From: Phoronis australis
Lineage: Eukaryota; Phoronida; Phoronidae
Assembly (NCBI GenBank): GCA_002633005.1
Contig: NMRA01000085.1
Location: forward strand, 231,708-295,707
Length of the DNA: 64,000 nt
Direction of reading: 5' to 3'
Numbering within the stretch: position 1 is the first letter of the stretch; the number at the start of each line of letters is the position of its first letter. Under the pieces are notes generated by a model. It saw nothing but the letters and a program-made list of their open reading frames with translations, was not told where the DNA came from and ran no database searches. Below, piece by piece: positions 11,829-23,304 of the stretch. The translations under genes and the position numbers were made by a program.

Positions 11829-14335
11829 GAAGTCAATTTCACTTGGAGTGAAAGAAAGAGAGTGTGTATCTGCTGTGTTCTTCCGAACCTCAGGTAAGTT
11901 TCATGACGGCTCGTTACGCAGCGCTTCCGCCTTTCAGCAATAGCAATGCCGCGGCGCTGCAACCGGTGACCACAATAGGGGTAATGATTGGAAAGCCGCT
12001 GTTGGAGTTAATTTCAGTGCTGCGCACTCGTGGATCATCCGTGTAAGAATAAATAACGGAATTAATTGTTGAACTATTAATCTACCTTAGAAAATGTGTT
12101 GTTGGATGCATTGTTGTATCTTTATCGCCCTAGTATCTTGTATTAATTCATTTCATCGCCAATCACAGCAAAATGGGGATCGCTGGTTGACTCGTTGGAG
12201 CTATAGTGAGCAATAAAACCAGAGCACTATCTCAGGACATGTCTTGGAGCATCGTGAATAAAATTGAGAACTGAGAAACACTAGGAGTGACATTGAATTT
12301 ACGAAGATTGAAAAATTTGAGGGGGGGGGTGTCCCGGGGGGGTCCCTTGAAGTCCCTACTTTTTCAAATTGAGTATGTTTACCACCAACTTTATACATTC
12401 CACATCTGCAGTTTAACCACAAAGCCAGTTTATTTTTGTTGTTACATCTCCTCAAATCTTTACACTTAATTAAATTTCAGACTCCGCACAGCTGTTGATT
12501 CCACTACTCCGCTGAAAATATAGCATTAGATTAATTTTTAAAAGATTGACATGAAAATATTTGAGAGATTTGAAACATCTTTTGAGTGGTAGAGTAAAGA
12601 GGTTCAAAGGGTCATAATCGGCGCGAAATGTGATTTTCTGAGACCAGCCTCATCGCGGAATCGAACCTGTTACCCCGCGATCGCACCCAAACTTGCTGCT
12701 GGCGGAGCTAAATGGCATTTGGTAATGGCAGAGTATTTGATGCGAATTAAACTTTTAAAGTCACTAACCTTGGACGTAGAGAACATCGAAAATTGGCGAT
12801 TTAGTGTAGCAAAATGACAAAAGAACGTAGGCCTATTTTGTTGTTTTATAGCTCCCGTCAAAGCTTAATAACTACCCCATCAAACAGTAACCCAAAAATG
12901 CGTGTTCAGCAGTACCAACGCCCGTTTAGGATGTCACGCCATTAAATACTCCCCAGGATCATTTCCAGCGTTCCAAACGATACGAGGTCAAAATTTAATG
13001 CTACATCGACGTTATTCATATTGTCATGGCAACATATCGTGATATAAAGTTATCGTATTTGCTTTCAATAAATTCGGATTTCGTATGACACCTGACTGAT
13101 GGCCACATACAGGTGAGGAAGTCAGCTGCTGGGTGGAGTCAGGCTGTTGTTGCTATTTATTGGAAAATTTTGCTGTGTGATAAAAAGCAACGTCCATTCA
13201 GTTGCGAACTTTGAATCGGTGTACAATGGACCAGTTTCGCAACGCAAAATATTTGCGAGTTTGATCACGTGCTTAATATGTATCCTTTTACTTAAAGGTC
13301 TTTAGAAGAGTAGGTGACAGCTGAGTGAATCTACTGATTTGCAAGTGGGTCCCGCAGTCAGAAATTTTAAAATAAATTAGAACACATAGATTGATTTATC
13401 AAGAGAATTAAAATAAACGTACCAATGTCCCATTATCTCTTTTCTGAAGGCGGGGACATTGGGCGGGTTCGTGACAGCCGTCCCAAGCCCTTTACAAGCG
13501 ATGGTTATGGAATTCCAATCATGTCCTTCTGTTAGCGCGTTCTGGTTTTACTCGTTAGCGCGTTAGGCAGCACGGATTTCGAGAACGGGTTACCGATTTA
13601 GATTTGTACTCAACTGTTTAGTCTGTAAGTAGGCGTTCGACCTGTTGACCCTTTCATTCGTGCGTGAATGTGGTTCAGTCTGGGAGGCGCAATGGAATCC
13701 GTCTTACTGACCGCAGTAGGCGCTATGAAATGAGAAATTATCCCGGAGAAGACGCTTGTGGGGGTGACTTGTTAGAGGAAGGAACACAGTTTCAATGAGA
13801 AAACACCACACTGCACTAAGACTGACTTCATCCTGCGTGACATCCCTTTTTGGATCAATCGTAGAAATCTGATCTTGCCTTGAAAAATATCAAGCTGACA
13901 AGAATGAACTCAGAATTCATTGTCAGTCTGCCAGTTTGTTTACTATCTGTGATTTGGCGGCCTATTGGATTGCGAAGTCATTGACTGATCTGGGTCAGTG
14001 GCCCCGGGATATGAAAATAATTAGTAACATAATAATTAATAACATAATAATTAATAACATAATAATTAATAACATAATAATTAATAACATAATAATTAGT
14101 AACATAATAATTAATAACATCATGTAGAAATCAGAATCCTTGTCTGGAAGTCAAAAGTTTAGATCCGGGACATTTTTAAATTTTCTAACTCCAACGAAGG
14201 CTTGGCAAGCCACACTGCACACGTCTACAACCTTAATCGATTTAACGCGTTCTTCAGTGCAGACCCAGATTAACGCGTCCACCAGTTGACGTAGATCAAC
14301 CCTCTAATGAGTCTTTAGAACAAAAAGTCACACCC
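11829..14335 (+). repeat. 2.45-kb tandem duplication, copy 2
   Basis: Second copy of 9380-11827, starting immediately after the N and ending at the same phrase AAAAGTCACACCC as copy 1. It has a 15-bp minisatellite expansion and contains GCGGAATCG at about 12655-12663, which copy 1 lacks. No gene recognised. Short frames appear in both copies, but with indels between them. Confidence 0.9.
14013..14124. repeat. AATAATTAATAACAT 15-bp minisatellite, expanded copy
   Basis: About seven near-perfect 15-bp units. They produce the repetitive Ile/Asn frame seen on the + strand at 13936-14127, which is therefore not a gene. Confidence 0.85.
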
Positions 14336-14797
14336 TTATATATCATGTAATTTTCCGGAAAATTGTCTCTTTGTAGCGTTAGCTTCTGAAAAAGTATTGG
14401 AATCGAACCGGATACCGGAATTCACTTTGTGATATTTGTTTCAAAACCAAATTAATTTTACAAAGCGACAGAGGTCGGTATACAAAAGCAAAGAGGCCTA
14501 CTTCTCAAAGAGCCCGTAGCCAAAGGGTGATTTTTGTTCTTTGGCTTCGGGTTTTGAAAAAAATTTCTGACTTTTAGCCTTGGCACGATTTCGTGAAACA
14601 GACTGCGCCCTCTGTGGACAGATTTTCAGCCGTTAGCCAAAAGAAATAGACTCATCCAGAAGCAGCCTCTGGTTTAGGAAAAAAGTACCTCGTAGCACAT
14701 ACCATTCGAGACTTAAAAGACATGACATTTACTGAACTATGGCAAAAAGTCAGCTTAAGAAAATGCACTCCTCCGGCACTATTGGCTTTCAGTGCCA
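14336..14797. other. no gene recognised
   Basis: Nothing beyond scattered short frames. Confidence 0.4.
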
Positions 14798-15223
14798 GGT
14801 TGCATGAAACAGTCCCAAAATAGGGACTCAACTATGTGCCCTAAATCTTTTGCCTATTTGCATCTTTGTTTACTCACAGATGTAATCTGTTTTCTATCAT
14901 TTCATCTTTAGTATGATCTCCTCTTCGATTAAAGACATTTTCTTATTATATAACTAAAAAGTGAGCCCTGAATTCAATGAAAATAAACAGGGACTTAGTC
15001 CTTAAATTAGGAGCGTTGCATGAAGAGATCCCTATACATTTTCAATAATATTGAGAATTCAACGTCAAATTCACTCTCGATCTGTATCAAACCCAAAAAT
15101 TGATTTAGTAACGAAACTAAAACAGCATAAGAAAGGACAATCAGTGTTTTCACAAGTCCACAAATGCACATTAGATTTAGGGAACTTAATGGAGTCCCTA
15201 TTTTGGGACTGTTTCATGCAACC
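14798..15223. mobile_element. ~426-bp element with perfect 32-bp terminal inverted repeats
   Basis: 14798-14829 (starting GGTTGCATGAAACAG) is an exact reverse complement of 15192-15223 (ending CTGTTTCATGCAACC). Imperfect pairing continues inward through CCCTAAATC / GATTTAGGG for another 30 bp or so. The interior has no transposase frame, so this is a MITE. The flanks share only GCCA-like bases, so the target duplication is not clear. Confidence 0.8.
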
Positions 15224-15238
15224 GGCCACAGGTAATAT

Positions 15239-15402
15239 CAGTGGCGGAATTAAGGGGGGGAGGGGTAGCCAAGGGAGCCATGGCCCTCCTAAAATTCTTC
15301 CAGATTCCATTTGGCAATTCGGGGGTGCAAATTTCTGACGGACAAAATCCTGGCTAATACTCTGCCCTGCCCCCCAAACCCAAAATTCTGGATCCGTCCC
15401 TG
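15239..15402. mobile_element. 164-bp CAGTGGCGGA element, copy 1
   Basis: Starts CAGTGGCGGA followed by a G-rich run, and ends GGATCCGTCCCTG. It shares CAGATTCCATTTGGCA and TCCTGGCTAATACTCTGCCC with the copy at 29975-30140. Ends of the CAGNGGCGGA...TCCGCCNCTG type are typical of hAT-derived non-autonomous elements. The class is inferred from these ends only. Confidence 0.65.
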
Positions 15403-17590
15403 CATGTCATCGACCCTCTTAAAGGGATCGGATTCATGTTTCCCACTCCCTAATAGGGTAAGTATTCGAATTTCGAGCGTCTCACATCGTCAAAATAAAA
15501 AAGTTTCTTCTAGTTCTTATGAAGCTGAAAATGTCATTTCCACATGGTTACGTCTGGTTTAAAAGTGTTATCTTGGGCTGAACTCGTTCACAACTTTTCG
15601 ATTTCGGTTCAGTTTTCGGGCTCCCCAGATATCCAGATGCCTCTCTGAAGACAAACACTTAACCTATCCAGAAAAGAGATGTGTGTATATTACGTGTCTC
15701 AAAACAGAAAGACAGTCTATGGCACTATTTTTTATTTAGCCGAGCAGTTATGATAAAACTATAAACATATGCAGCTTAGATACATAACCGCCCACCGGAT
15801 GCATGTTCAGTGTTGACTCATGAATTCCTCGGTTCTTTTCGACAGTTTTTGATATGTCAATTGTTTCCCATTTACCAAGTGGTATGGTCCAAGCGGTCAC
15901 AAGATATGTTATCGACTGTTTTATGACATTCCACTTATTACCGCTTTAGGATACGCTAGGTAAGTACTGTCGAACAATTGTGATTAATTGTAAATTTAGG
16001 TGAAGTCGCTGACCTTGAGTTATGATAAAGTCTTGTACCTGCGTTTTTTAATTCCGATTTTCATGGCTTGTGAACGAGAAAGTTTTTTTCCTTTAATAAG
16101 GAGACTCCGTGAGTTTCAGTTGCTCAAAATTTAACTTCAGTACTGTTTATATCGGAATCGGTTTACTTTGAAAAAATGACGTCATGATGGATTAGAATTA
16201 TGGGAAATTGCTTACATCGTCTACCTTAATTTTTACGACCCATTTATGGTTCTTAAAGCGGCTATAAAACCAACTCCTATCACAAACAAAACAACATTTG
16301 GATTTAGACCGTCAAATTGTAGGTGATTTCAAGACTTTGAAGGAACTGAAAGTTTGGAATTGTTTGAGACCAGGCTTTGTGAGATGGCTTATCACTGCGT
16401 GCCGTTGTGTGCACCGAGCACGTCTCAAGGAATAACGAGCTGCCAGTAATTTGTAAACCTAAAAATCACTTCCTATCTGAGCAAGAAAAAATTTATGACC
16501 AATTTTATTGCGGTGAATAGTATAAATAAAATATTCTCTTCTTAGATGGAGCGCTGTTTGGATTGATTTCGCTTTAATGAAGAGGAAAGAATCTCCTAAT
16601 GGAACAATGAACCCGCGCCCTCTGTCGGAAAACATTTTTTTTGATTTAGAACAATTAGTACATGGTGCTATTATTAAGTCGGTCTCATATTATTTCTTGC
16701 TAAGAAAGAATTTCTAAGCTTGAGGAGAACTGACCGGTCGTTATTGTTTCTGGCCAGGCCAACTTTAAAGTTGCTCGTCACGACGGGTTAGTATCAATTG
16801 CTATTGCAATATGGCCGTCAGGGGATGTTTCAGACGATTTACTGTACCCGATTTGAATTTGAATAACGGATAAGCACGCGATGAAGTTTCTTTCGATGAT
16901 TTGCAACGCTAGGTAAAGAAAATAGATAATTGTAACAGCTTTAAGTATATTTAGTAAACAGGTGTACCCCCCGAGATATGGTTGTCCGCAATGTTCCCAC
17001 GGAAAGGCCGTCGGACCAGTTGGCTGAAAATAGAAATACGTTGACCTCGCGTTTCCGATCGTGATGGCTCGCCTATATATTTATACAGCGCACATCAGTG
17101 AAAAAGTATGCTGGCGGGGCTGATGTGCGATAACAAATAACAAAAAATGAATGAATGAATTAGTTTCATTATAGTATCATGCGATAAACAGGTTTATACA
17201 AATACATTATTTGAAATAAAAAAACCCAGCCCGTTGGTCTCATACGTCACTATCCGCGTTTTGGAAATACATTGTGTGCAGAAATAAGAAACTCACTGTA
17301 CAGACTAGCTAGTAAAAATTAACACTATCGCCCTCAGGTGTATGAAATAAGTTGTCAGACAAGTTGCCACTGCTTGCCTCATCAAATTCATGTTCTACAG
17401 CACACAGTGACTTCGAATAAACAGCACTGCGTTTTCTTGCCTCCATATTTGTGTGCCCTCAATAGAGGAGCACCAGCTCTTATCTGACAAAGCAGACAGA
17501 CGCGATCCGACGTATTGTGCGAACAAAAAAGCAATGGATGTCGAAATTCTGTACACAAGATGTATTGTCAACCCTAACTGTTTGTTTGTA
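15403..17590. other. no gene recognised
   Basis: No supported coding region. I found no open frame above about 60 codons with a known motif and no strong repeat, apart from the short segment at 17591-17640. Confidence 0.4.
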
Positions 17591-17640
17591 CACTCTTTCA
17601 CAGTGCTACGAAAGGTATAGGTGGCGCTGTGTCAGAGGGT
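17591..17640. repeat. short segment shared with 55637-56048
   Basis: CACTCTTTCACAGTGCTACG followed by AAAGGTATAGGTGGCGCTGT GTCAGAGGGT corresponds to two pieces that are about 345 bp apart on the right side of the window (55637-55663 and about 56021-56048). The difference is an insertion there, carrying a helicase-like fragment, or a deletion here. Confidence 0.6.
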
Positions 17641-17813
17641 ACTTTGTGTGGTGATTTATAGCAGGAAGGATATCTGAGTAGATCAGACGATCGTTTGCTC
17701 ACGAGCACAGAACAACAAACGCACCTTGTCTCCAGAGAATGCTATCTCATTTATTGACGCCCACGCTGCACTGCCTGACAACGCATTACAATCGGATGCT
17801 GTGTATATGATAT

Positions 17814-18345
17814 GGAGAGCCAAAGCGGAAAAAATCCCAGGACACAAATTGTCTATTCAAAAATTAAATTCTCTGCAGGACTAAAAATATAGGCCCTACT
17901 CAAACCAAACTTTATCTCACCAAGACCTGTAATTTATCACGTTAGGACCAAAATTTAACACCTCAGGACACAAAATTTATCACGCCAGGACCCAAAGTTT
18001 ATCACACCAGGACATAGAATTTTCTTGCCAGGAGATTTTTTTGTCTGGAAAAAAATTAATGCCAGGAGGCCACGTGATAATGACGATCCAATGTGTCCAA
18101 GTGTACATTAGCTTCTGTTGTAAAACGTGGAAGAGATTGTCATGAAAATTTTCCGACGTGAAATTTTCCCGACGTGAAATTTCCTGTGAAATTTTCGGTC
18201 CTGACATGCTAAATTTTGGTCCTGGGGTGATAAATTATAGGTCCTGGCGTGATAAATTTTGATTTTGAGAATTTTTGGTCCTGCAGAGAATTTAATTTTT
18301 GAACAGAAAATTTGTCCCCTGGAATTTTTTCCGCTTTGGCTCTCC
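17814..18345. mobile_element. foldback element with ~70-bp inverted ends and internal repeats
   Basis: 17814-17882 (GGAGAGCCAAAGCGG...) pairs as inverted repeat with about 18278-18345 (...CCGCTTTGGCTCTCC), with only a few mismatches. Inside, the phrase TTTATCAC(G)CCAGGACC repeats several times on the left half and in inverted orientation on the right half, so the arms extend to roughly 200 bp. TGATAT precedes the left end (17808-17813) and recurs at 18347-18352, a likely target-site duplication with one extra base. No coding capacity. Confidence 0.8.
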
Positions 18346-18540
18346 TTGATATGACGTCCTTACTCCGTATTTACACGTGATGGAAGGCTCACCTGTGATT
18401 TATTCCTGTTTGATGTTTGAGAGTATGGCTTCAATTGCAAACGTCTTTATGACTGTATGATCTTAAGTTCAATCAATTTATTTCGTGTCGTAACGAAGGA
18501 CACTTTTGATGGATAAGGTGGGTGGACGCATACGACGGGT

Positions 18541-18862
18541 CTAGTGGATAAGACGAATGGATGAATGGAATGGATGGATGGATGCGATGGATGGATGGAT
18601 GGGTGGATGGATAAGATGTATGAATGATGGATGGATACGATAGATGGATGAAAGGATAAAATGGATGGATGGATGGATAAGATCGATGGATGGATGGATG
18701 GATGAATGGATAAGAAAATGGATGGATAAAGTGTATGAATAAATGGATGAGATGGATGGATAAAATGAGCGAATGGGTAAAATGAACGAATGATTATATA
18801 AGATGGATAGATGGACGGATGGATGGGTAAAATTAATGGAAATGGTGGATGAGATGGATGGA
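18541..18862. repeat. degenerate GATG/ATGG microsatellite
   Basis: Long run of GATGGATGG-type tetramers interrupted by AAGATG and AATGG variants. No other content. Confidence 0.95.
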
Positions 18863-18980
18863 TGTTTTAGCCGTGCGTTCTAGTTATTGTAGCATACAAA
18901 TTGCACCAATGAAAATTGGTTCTCATAAATTGGGATAGTTAGTGAATGTCAGAAACTGTGTCGTATTTGAATTGAAATCA

Positions 18981-19357
18981 GGACCCAGAATCTAATCTTT
19001 GTACTCGAAACGAACTCGAAATTATATTTGGCAATTTCTCTGTTACTTTTGTGCGAACTCAAAATAAGTGGTTATTAGACTGTTCTCGAATTCATTGCAG
19101 TTTACGCATATGAGTTTCTAGTCCAAGTTTGCTCTTGATGACCCTTACATTCGTGCTACTAACTCAGTAAAAACCCGAAATTTCGAGTTCAAACTCGAAC
19201 TTTTCGCCTTAAATGTTGGGTTTATCAAACTAGGACTAAAATTTATCCACGTAAGTCATTATGTACTCGAGCATAGAATGATAGACACTTGTCTTGAGTT
19301 CGCACAAAAGTGGAGTTGAAAATGCCAAACGTAAGTTCGAGTTCACCCGGGCCCAGA
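18981..19357. mobile_element. ACTCGAA foldback element, copy 1
   Basis: Left end GGACCCAGAATCTAATCTTT and right end GAACTCGAACTTAC (read on the minus strand) bound long imperfect arms. The centre holds CGAAATTTCGAGTT. It aligns along its length with 34880-35284. A 61-codon frame on the minus strand at 19243-19428 lies in the right arm and is not a gene. Confidence 0.7.
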
Positions 19358-20274
19358 TCACTGCGTGATGTTGCCCGCAAATGCAATAAAAAGAACTCCG
19401 TCCTTATTTCGAGTCTTCCACCAAACAAGATTGTAGTGGACTAAATGAAAGAGCAAAAGAATTCGACCAAGACAGGATGCCAGTTATCACAATAGTTTCC
19501 TAAAGCAGAGTTCTAATTACATTTTCTTACATAACATTAAAACCCTCGGGCTATACTAATTTAATTGTAGGCCTAACTCCAACTAATATAAAACAGCTTT
19601 GCTGTGGACTGTGTCCGGTTTAAGCACATATTCGTATACATAAAAACAACCTGAAAAACAGAGTAAACATCGATAGAAAAATGTGCATAGGGTCTTAACG
19701 TTGAATCAGATCCCAGAAATCACGTCTCATCTGGATAAGAAACACGTTAACAGCAGCTTAAGCAGTAAAATAGCCTAAATAAAATTAAAAGGAAGCCGTT
19801 CATCGCAGTTATTATTCCGTTGCGTGGCAAATACAGATAACAGTGTAGCTGATGATTCGTTTGTAGTTTGTACTGACATATCGCTACTTGACCAATACAC
19901 ACACGGGGGCTGTACCCAGGTTATATTTGGGCTCAAGTAACTGCGGCAAGCGAAAAAACAGTTGTTTGGTGAACGTCAATCTGAAACTGCCGTAGATTCA
20001 TGCACTTATAATATGAAGTACTTAGGGTGTTTGACACTTTCAATTCTTATACCCGGCGTTGATATTAAGCAGACGAATATGTTTTGTTGCTTAAGGTCAT
20101 CTCGTCATTCGTAGTCAATACAAATTAACGAAATTTTATACATATTTGCGTTTTGTGGACTCGTCTGTTTTACTGTCGATGAACGCAACATTTTACCCAA
20201 ATTGGGTGTTTGTTCCCATACATATAGCAAAAAAGGCAACCTGTCCTTCATGGGGGCCATATTGTTAAAAATTT
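19358..20274. other. no gene recognised
   Basis: AT-rich sequence. No frame or repeat that I can support. Confidence 0.4.
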
Positions 20275-20345
20275 CGTCTTTTGTGGTACTCGAACCCGCA
20301 ACCTTTAGGAAACGCACACTCATCCCACTAGGGTACACGGCCTCT
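20275..20345 (-). repeat. tRNA-like (SINE head) sequence
   Basis: On the minus strand the block reads GGCCGTGTACCCTAGTGGGA near the 5' side and GGTTGCGGGTTCGAGTACCA near the 3' side. This resembles an A box followed about 40 bp later by a B box (GGTTCGANNCC-like). The stems do not pair well enough for a functional tRNA. A related but decayed block lies at about 39370-39440. Best read as a tRNA-derived SINE remnant or tRNA pseudogene. Confidence 0.4.
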
Positions 20346-21684
20346 TCTTATTGCTTGTTGCAAACGCTAACGTTTGAATCATGGTTATGATATGCCTCTT
20401 TCGTCGTGGGTGTAATGGAAAAACATCTCCACCCGCTATGACTCACTGAGTTGCAATGTATTTGACTTATAATTATTTTTCGATTCTATTGCCTTCGTCA
20501 GGATGTTTTTTGGTATCTGATCGTATCCGCTAGGAGACAAAATTGGATCACTGAATAAGTGTGACGTGGAGTTGTGGGAGAAAGTAAGGATCGTAAACAC
20601 GATCTAGAGGCATAAAACTGGATGTGGAGTTGTATGAAGATGCATTTACCTGACGAATACAGGTGTACTTGAATACAGTTGTTCTTGGCTGTGGGTCCCA
20701 AATCTAATCATTATAGTGATTGTAATGGTTATTCGCTTTGACATTCAGGTTGTGACCGAACGCGTTTGTTCGAATCCGCGTTGATAAACCTAGATTTTAA
20801 AGGACCTATAAAATTGCTAATTGATTTTACGTAGGACCTTATCCTATCGACAACCCTGCGTATTTTGCTGAGTATCTACAAAGATATATCTTTCAACTCA
20901 GTAAAATGATATATTTTCTGAAAGTGGATTAAAACCCATGTTTTTATTAAAAAGGGTACATTGGTAGTAAACCAGCGATATCGATAGCAAACCAATCGAT
21001 AACATGGCCACATTTCGTTTGATATAAAGTTCTTTATAAAGTCTCAAAAACGCTGTTACAATTTTATAGAATATAATTTCCTTTTCGAATAATACAATTT
21101 TGAGATTTTTCATGAAAATCGTGAAAGTGGAACATTTCAAAAACCAACGCTTCGGAGAACAGCGCATAAAGCACAGTACTTTTCGTATGAAACCAATCTG
21201 CCATTTCCGAGATGTGGTGTTCTGAAGTTTGGACATTTTTCTAGGGTCCCACATGACTTTAAGACTCTTCGCGGAAAGGGAAACTGTGACGGTAATTTGC
21301 CACAACTATTGCAAAGACTGCCCTGACCACATATGAAAAATCTCCCTGCCAAACAATTTACCTCAATAATTTATTTCAAGAAATACAATGTTTTTTGCAA
21401 CCTAGGATCCGCTCTTTTTAACTCGGCAGTTGTTTTCAGAATTCTCTCCCTGGCCGCCGTAGTGACGTCACAGTACTTTTAAGCATGAGTTCAAACTTTA
21501 TCTTTTGATGTTAGTAAGAGCATTGATAAATCAGTATTTGTTTATTTATTCTATGTTTATCATTCAATAATCTTCATGTTTCTTCAAATAGTTATCACGT
21601 TCATCTCATTTTCAAATCAAAGTAACTATTTCAACCACGTTACCCCGGGCGATAATATTGTTGCAGTATTGCATTATATTATTA
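20346..21684. other. no gene recognised
   Basis: No identifiable gene. A 135-codon minus-strand frame (20898-21305) has no recognisable motif and lacks supporting splice or codon evidence. CTCAAAAACGCTGTTA at about 21043 is shared with the inverted repeat at 22583-22747. Confidence 0.4.
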
Positions 21685-21874
21685 ATTATTCAATCCTTGC
21701 CTTATATGTTATATTTTGTGCGGAACACCACGAAAATAAGGTTTTTAACTCTCCACGTAAGCCGCCATGTTTAGCAGACGCCATCTTTTGGCTGACGCTG
21801 ATTGCATTGATTATTCACTCCTTGCCTTATATGCTGAATGTTGTATTTTGTACGGAATACCACGAAAATAAGTT
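21685..21874 (+). pseudogene. claudin-like exon fragment between direct repeats
   Basis: 21751-21811 matches coding exon 1 of the claudin-like gene (23361-23427). It covers the part encoding the start of TM1 and includes the shared stretch GCCATCTTTTGGCTGACG. A 3-bp gap and several substitutions separate the two. The fragment is flanked by a roughly 60-bp direct repeat (21685-21744 and 21810-21874; shared TCCTTGCCTTATATG and CCACGAAAATAAG). An open frame over 21576-21878 reads through it in a compatible TM1 frame, but the downstream GLW-C-C region is absent. It is most simply a partial duplicate, not a working exon. Confidence 0.6.
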
Positions 21875-22582
21875 TTAATTCCCTATGTTAAAATAGATGT
21901 TCTCGTTTATTTAGTTTATGTTTTATCATGTATTTACAGTTTGTACGTTTTCAGTGTTTCATTATTTAATCGTACGTGCGATTCTTCTAATAAAAAATAA
22001 ATCAAACCTGTAATCATCGCGTTTGCTGAGTTTTATTGCTCTAATAGATCTCTGCTTTGAGTTCAAACAAGGCATGACAGCCTTATCAGAGGTTCTCGTT
22101 GCCGTTGTCGTCATTTCTCTTTTTCGTAGTCACAGCAAATCCTGTAAATTATAACACCATAATGTTTCGCAAATCTATTTGAAATATTTTCTAAGCTACT
22201 TAAACTAACTCCCAACTGTAGCGTTCACGGTTTTAAAACCGTTCGTGCTACCGGGAGCCTTGTGGTTAGTGTTATTAAAACGATAAAGTTATTATAAAGT
22301 TAGTATACTTAATTATGGGCTAGTTTAGGTTTATCTCCAACCTTATTTTGTGACCTCTATTCTAACTAGTACATCAAAAAGACTAAGCTTTGTCAACTAG
22401 TAAAAGTATATATTTTATGAAAGAAAAAATATTAGGGAATATGAATATACTTTCTGTATTAGTGTACCATTAGTATTGTTACGTAAAAACGTTTTTAAGT
22501 CAAAATTTTATCTTTAAGAAAGGTACATTCTTAGCGGTCGATTTTAATGAAACTTTTTTTTAATGAATACTTCACCAGTTAC

Positions 22583-22747
22583 CTCAAAAACGCTGTTAGG
22601 AATTTTCGATTAGTCTTCGTTTAGTTTCTATGACAAATCAACTCCCAAAACGTAAGGTACCTTGGTAAAAACCGTAAGTCGTATTCGTCTTTGTTACATT
22701 ACGCAAAAACAGACCTTTATATAAAAAATCCTAACGGCGTTTTTGAG
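22583..22747. repeat. 24-bp inverted repeat, possible MITE
   Basis: CTCAAAAACGCTGTTAGGAA (from 22583) pairs with CTAACGGCGTTTTTGAG (ending 22747), with two mismatches over 24 bp. A related half-site is at about 21043. The interval has no coding content. Confidence 0.5.
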
Positions 22748-23272
22748 ACTGATGACTAAATATTGAATTTGGAAAGTTTCAGCGAAATCCACCGAGCCGT
22801 TTTCGAGAACTCGTGTTCCAGTTCAAATGAAGTCGTTTCTATGAGGGTAAGTTGGGAGGAACTGCCCTTGAAGATTATGCAAAACCGTAGAAAACGTCCA
22901 TACTTGTCTGAATTTAAACATAAAATATCAGAAATGGATGAACGGATTCATATGAAATTTTAAGATACTGTGAAATGCTCTTTTCTCCAAAATGGTATTA
23001 GGAATTACTTTTATAGTCAAACCGCTTTTGCATGAGGAGCTATCAAAAGTAGATGTTTTGTGATTTTTATGATAAAAAACCCGAAAAGTTACAGGCTTTC
23101 TGCTTTCAGAAAATAAATACTTCTATAGTTTTGCAGATATTCAGCTGAATGCGCAGACGTAAGAACAAGCATACCTCTTTTACAGAGGTCAGTGCGGGCA
23201 GTGGAACTGGTCCACTCTTCAGAGCACCCTGTAGTCTGCGTTTTTAAAAATACATGTATTTTCTTCTTCTAG
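22748..23272. other. upstream of claudin-like gene, no exon recognised
   Basis: The stretch ends in a pyrimidine-rich tract and AG at 23271-23272 (TTTTCTTCTTCTAG), a plausible acceptor 32 bp before the start codon. A 5'-UTR intron is therefore likely and an upstream non-coding exon should exist, but I cannot place it. Confidence 0.4.
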
Positions 23273-23304
23273 TCAAGACAAGAAGACGAAATTGTTGATC
23301 CGCC

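Noticed and set aside
12655-12735. tRNA gene on the minus strand (GGTTCGATTCC box)
   Set aside because: The T arm does not pair and no acceptor stem can be drawn. The other copy of the duplication has a deletion in the box.
13936-14127. Ile/Asn-rich open frame
   Set aside because: It is produced entirely by a 15-bp AT-rich minisatellite.
20898-21305. 135-codon minus-strand frame
   Set aside because: No motif, no splice support, low-complexity hydrophobic stretches in AT-rich sequence.
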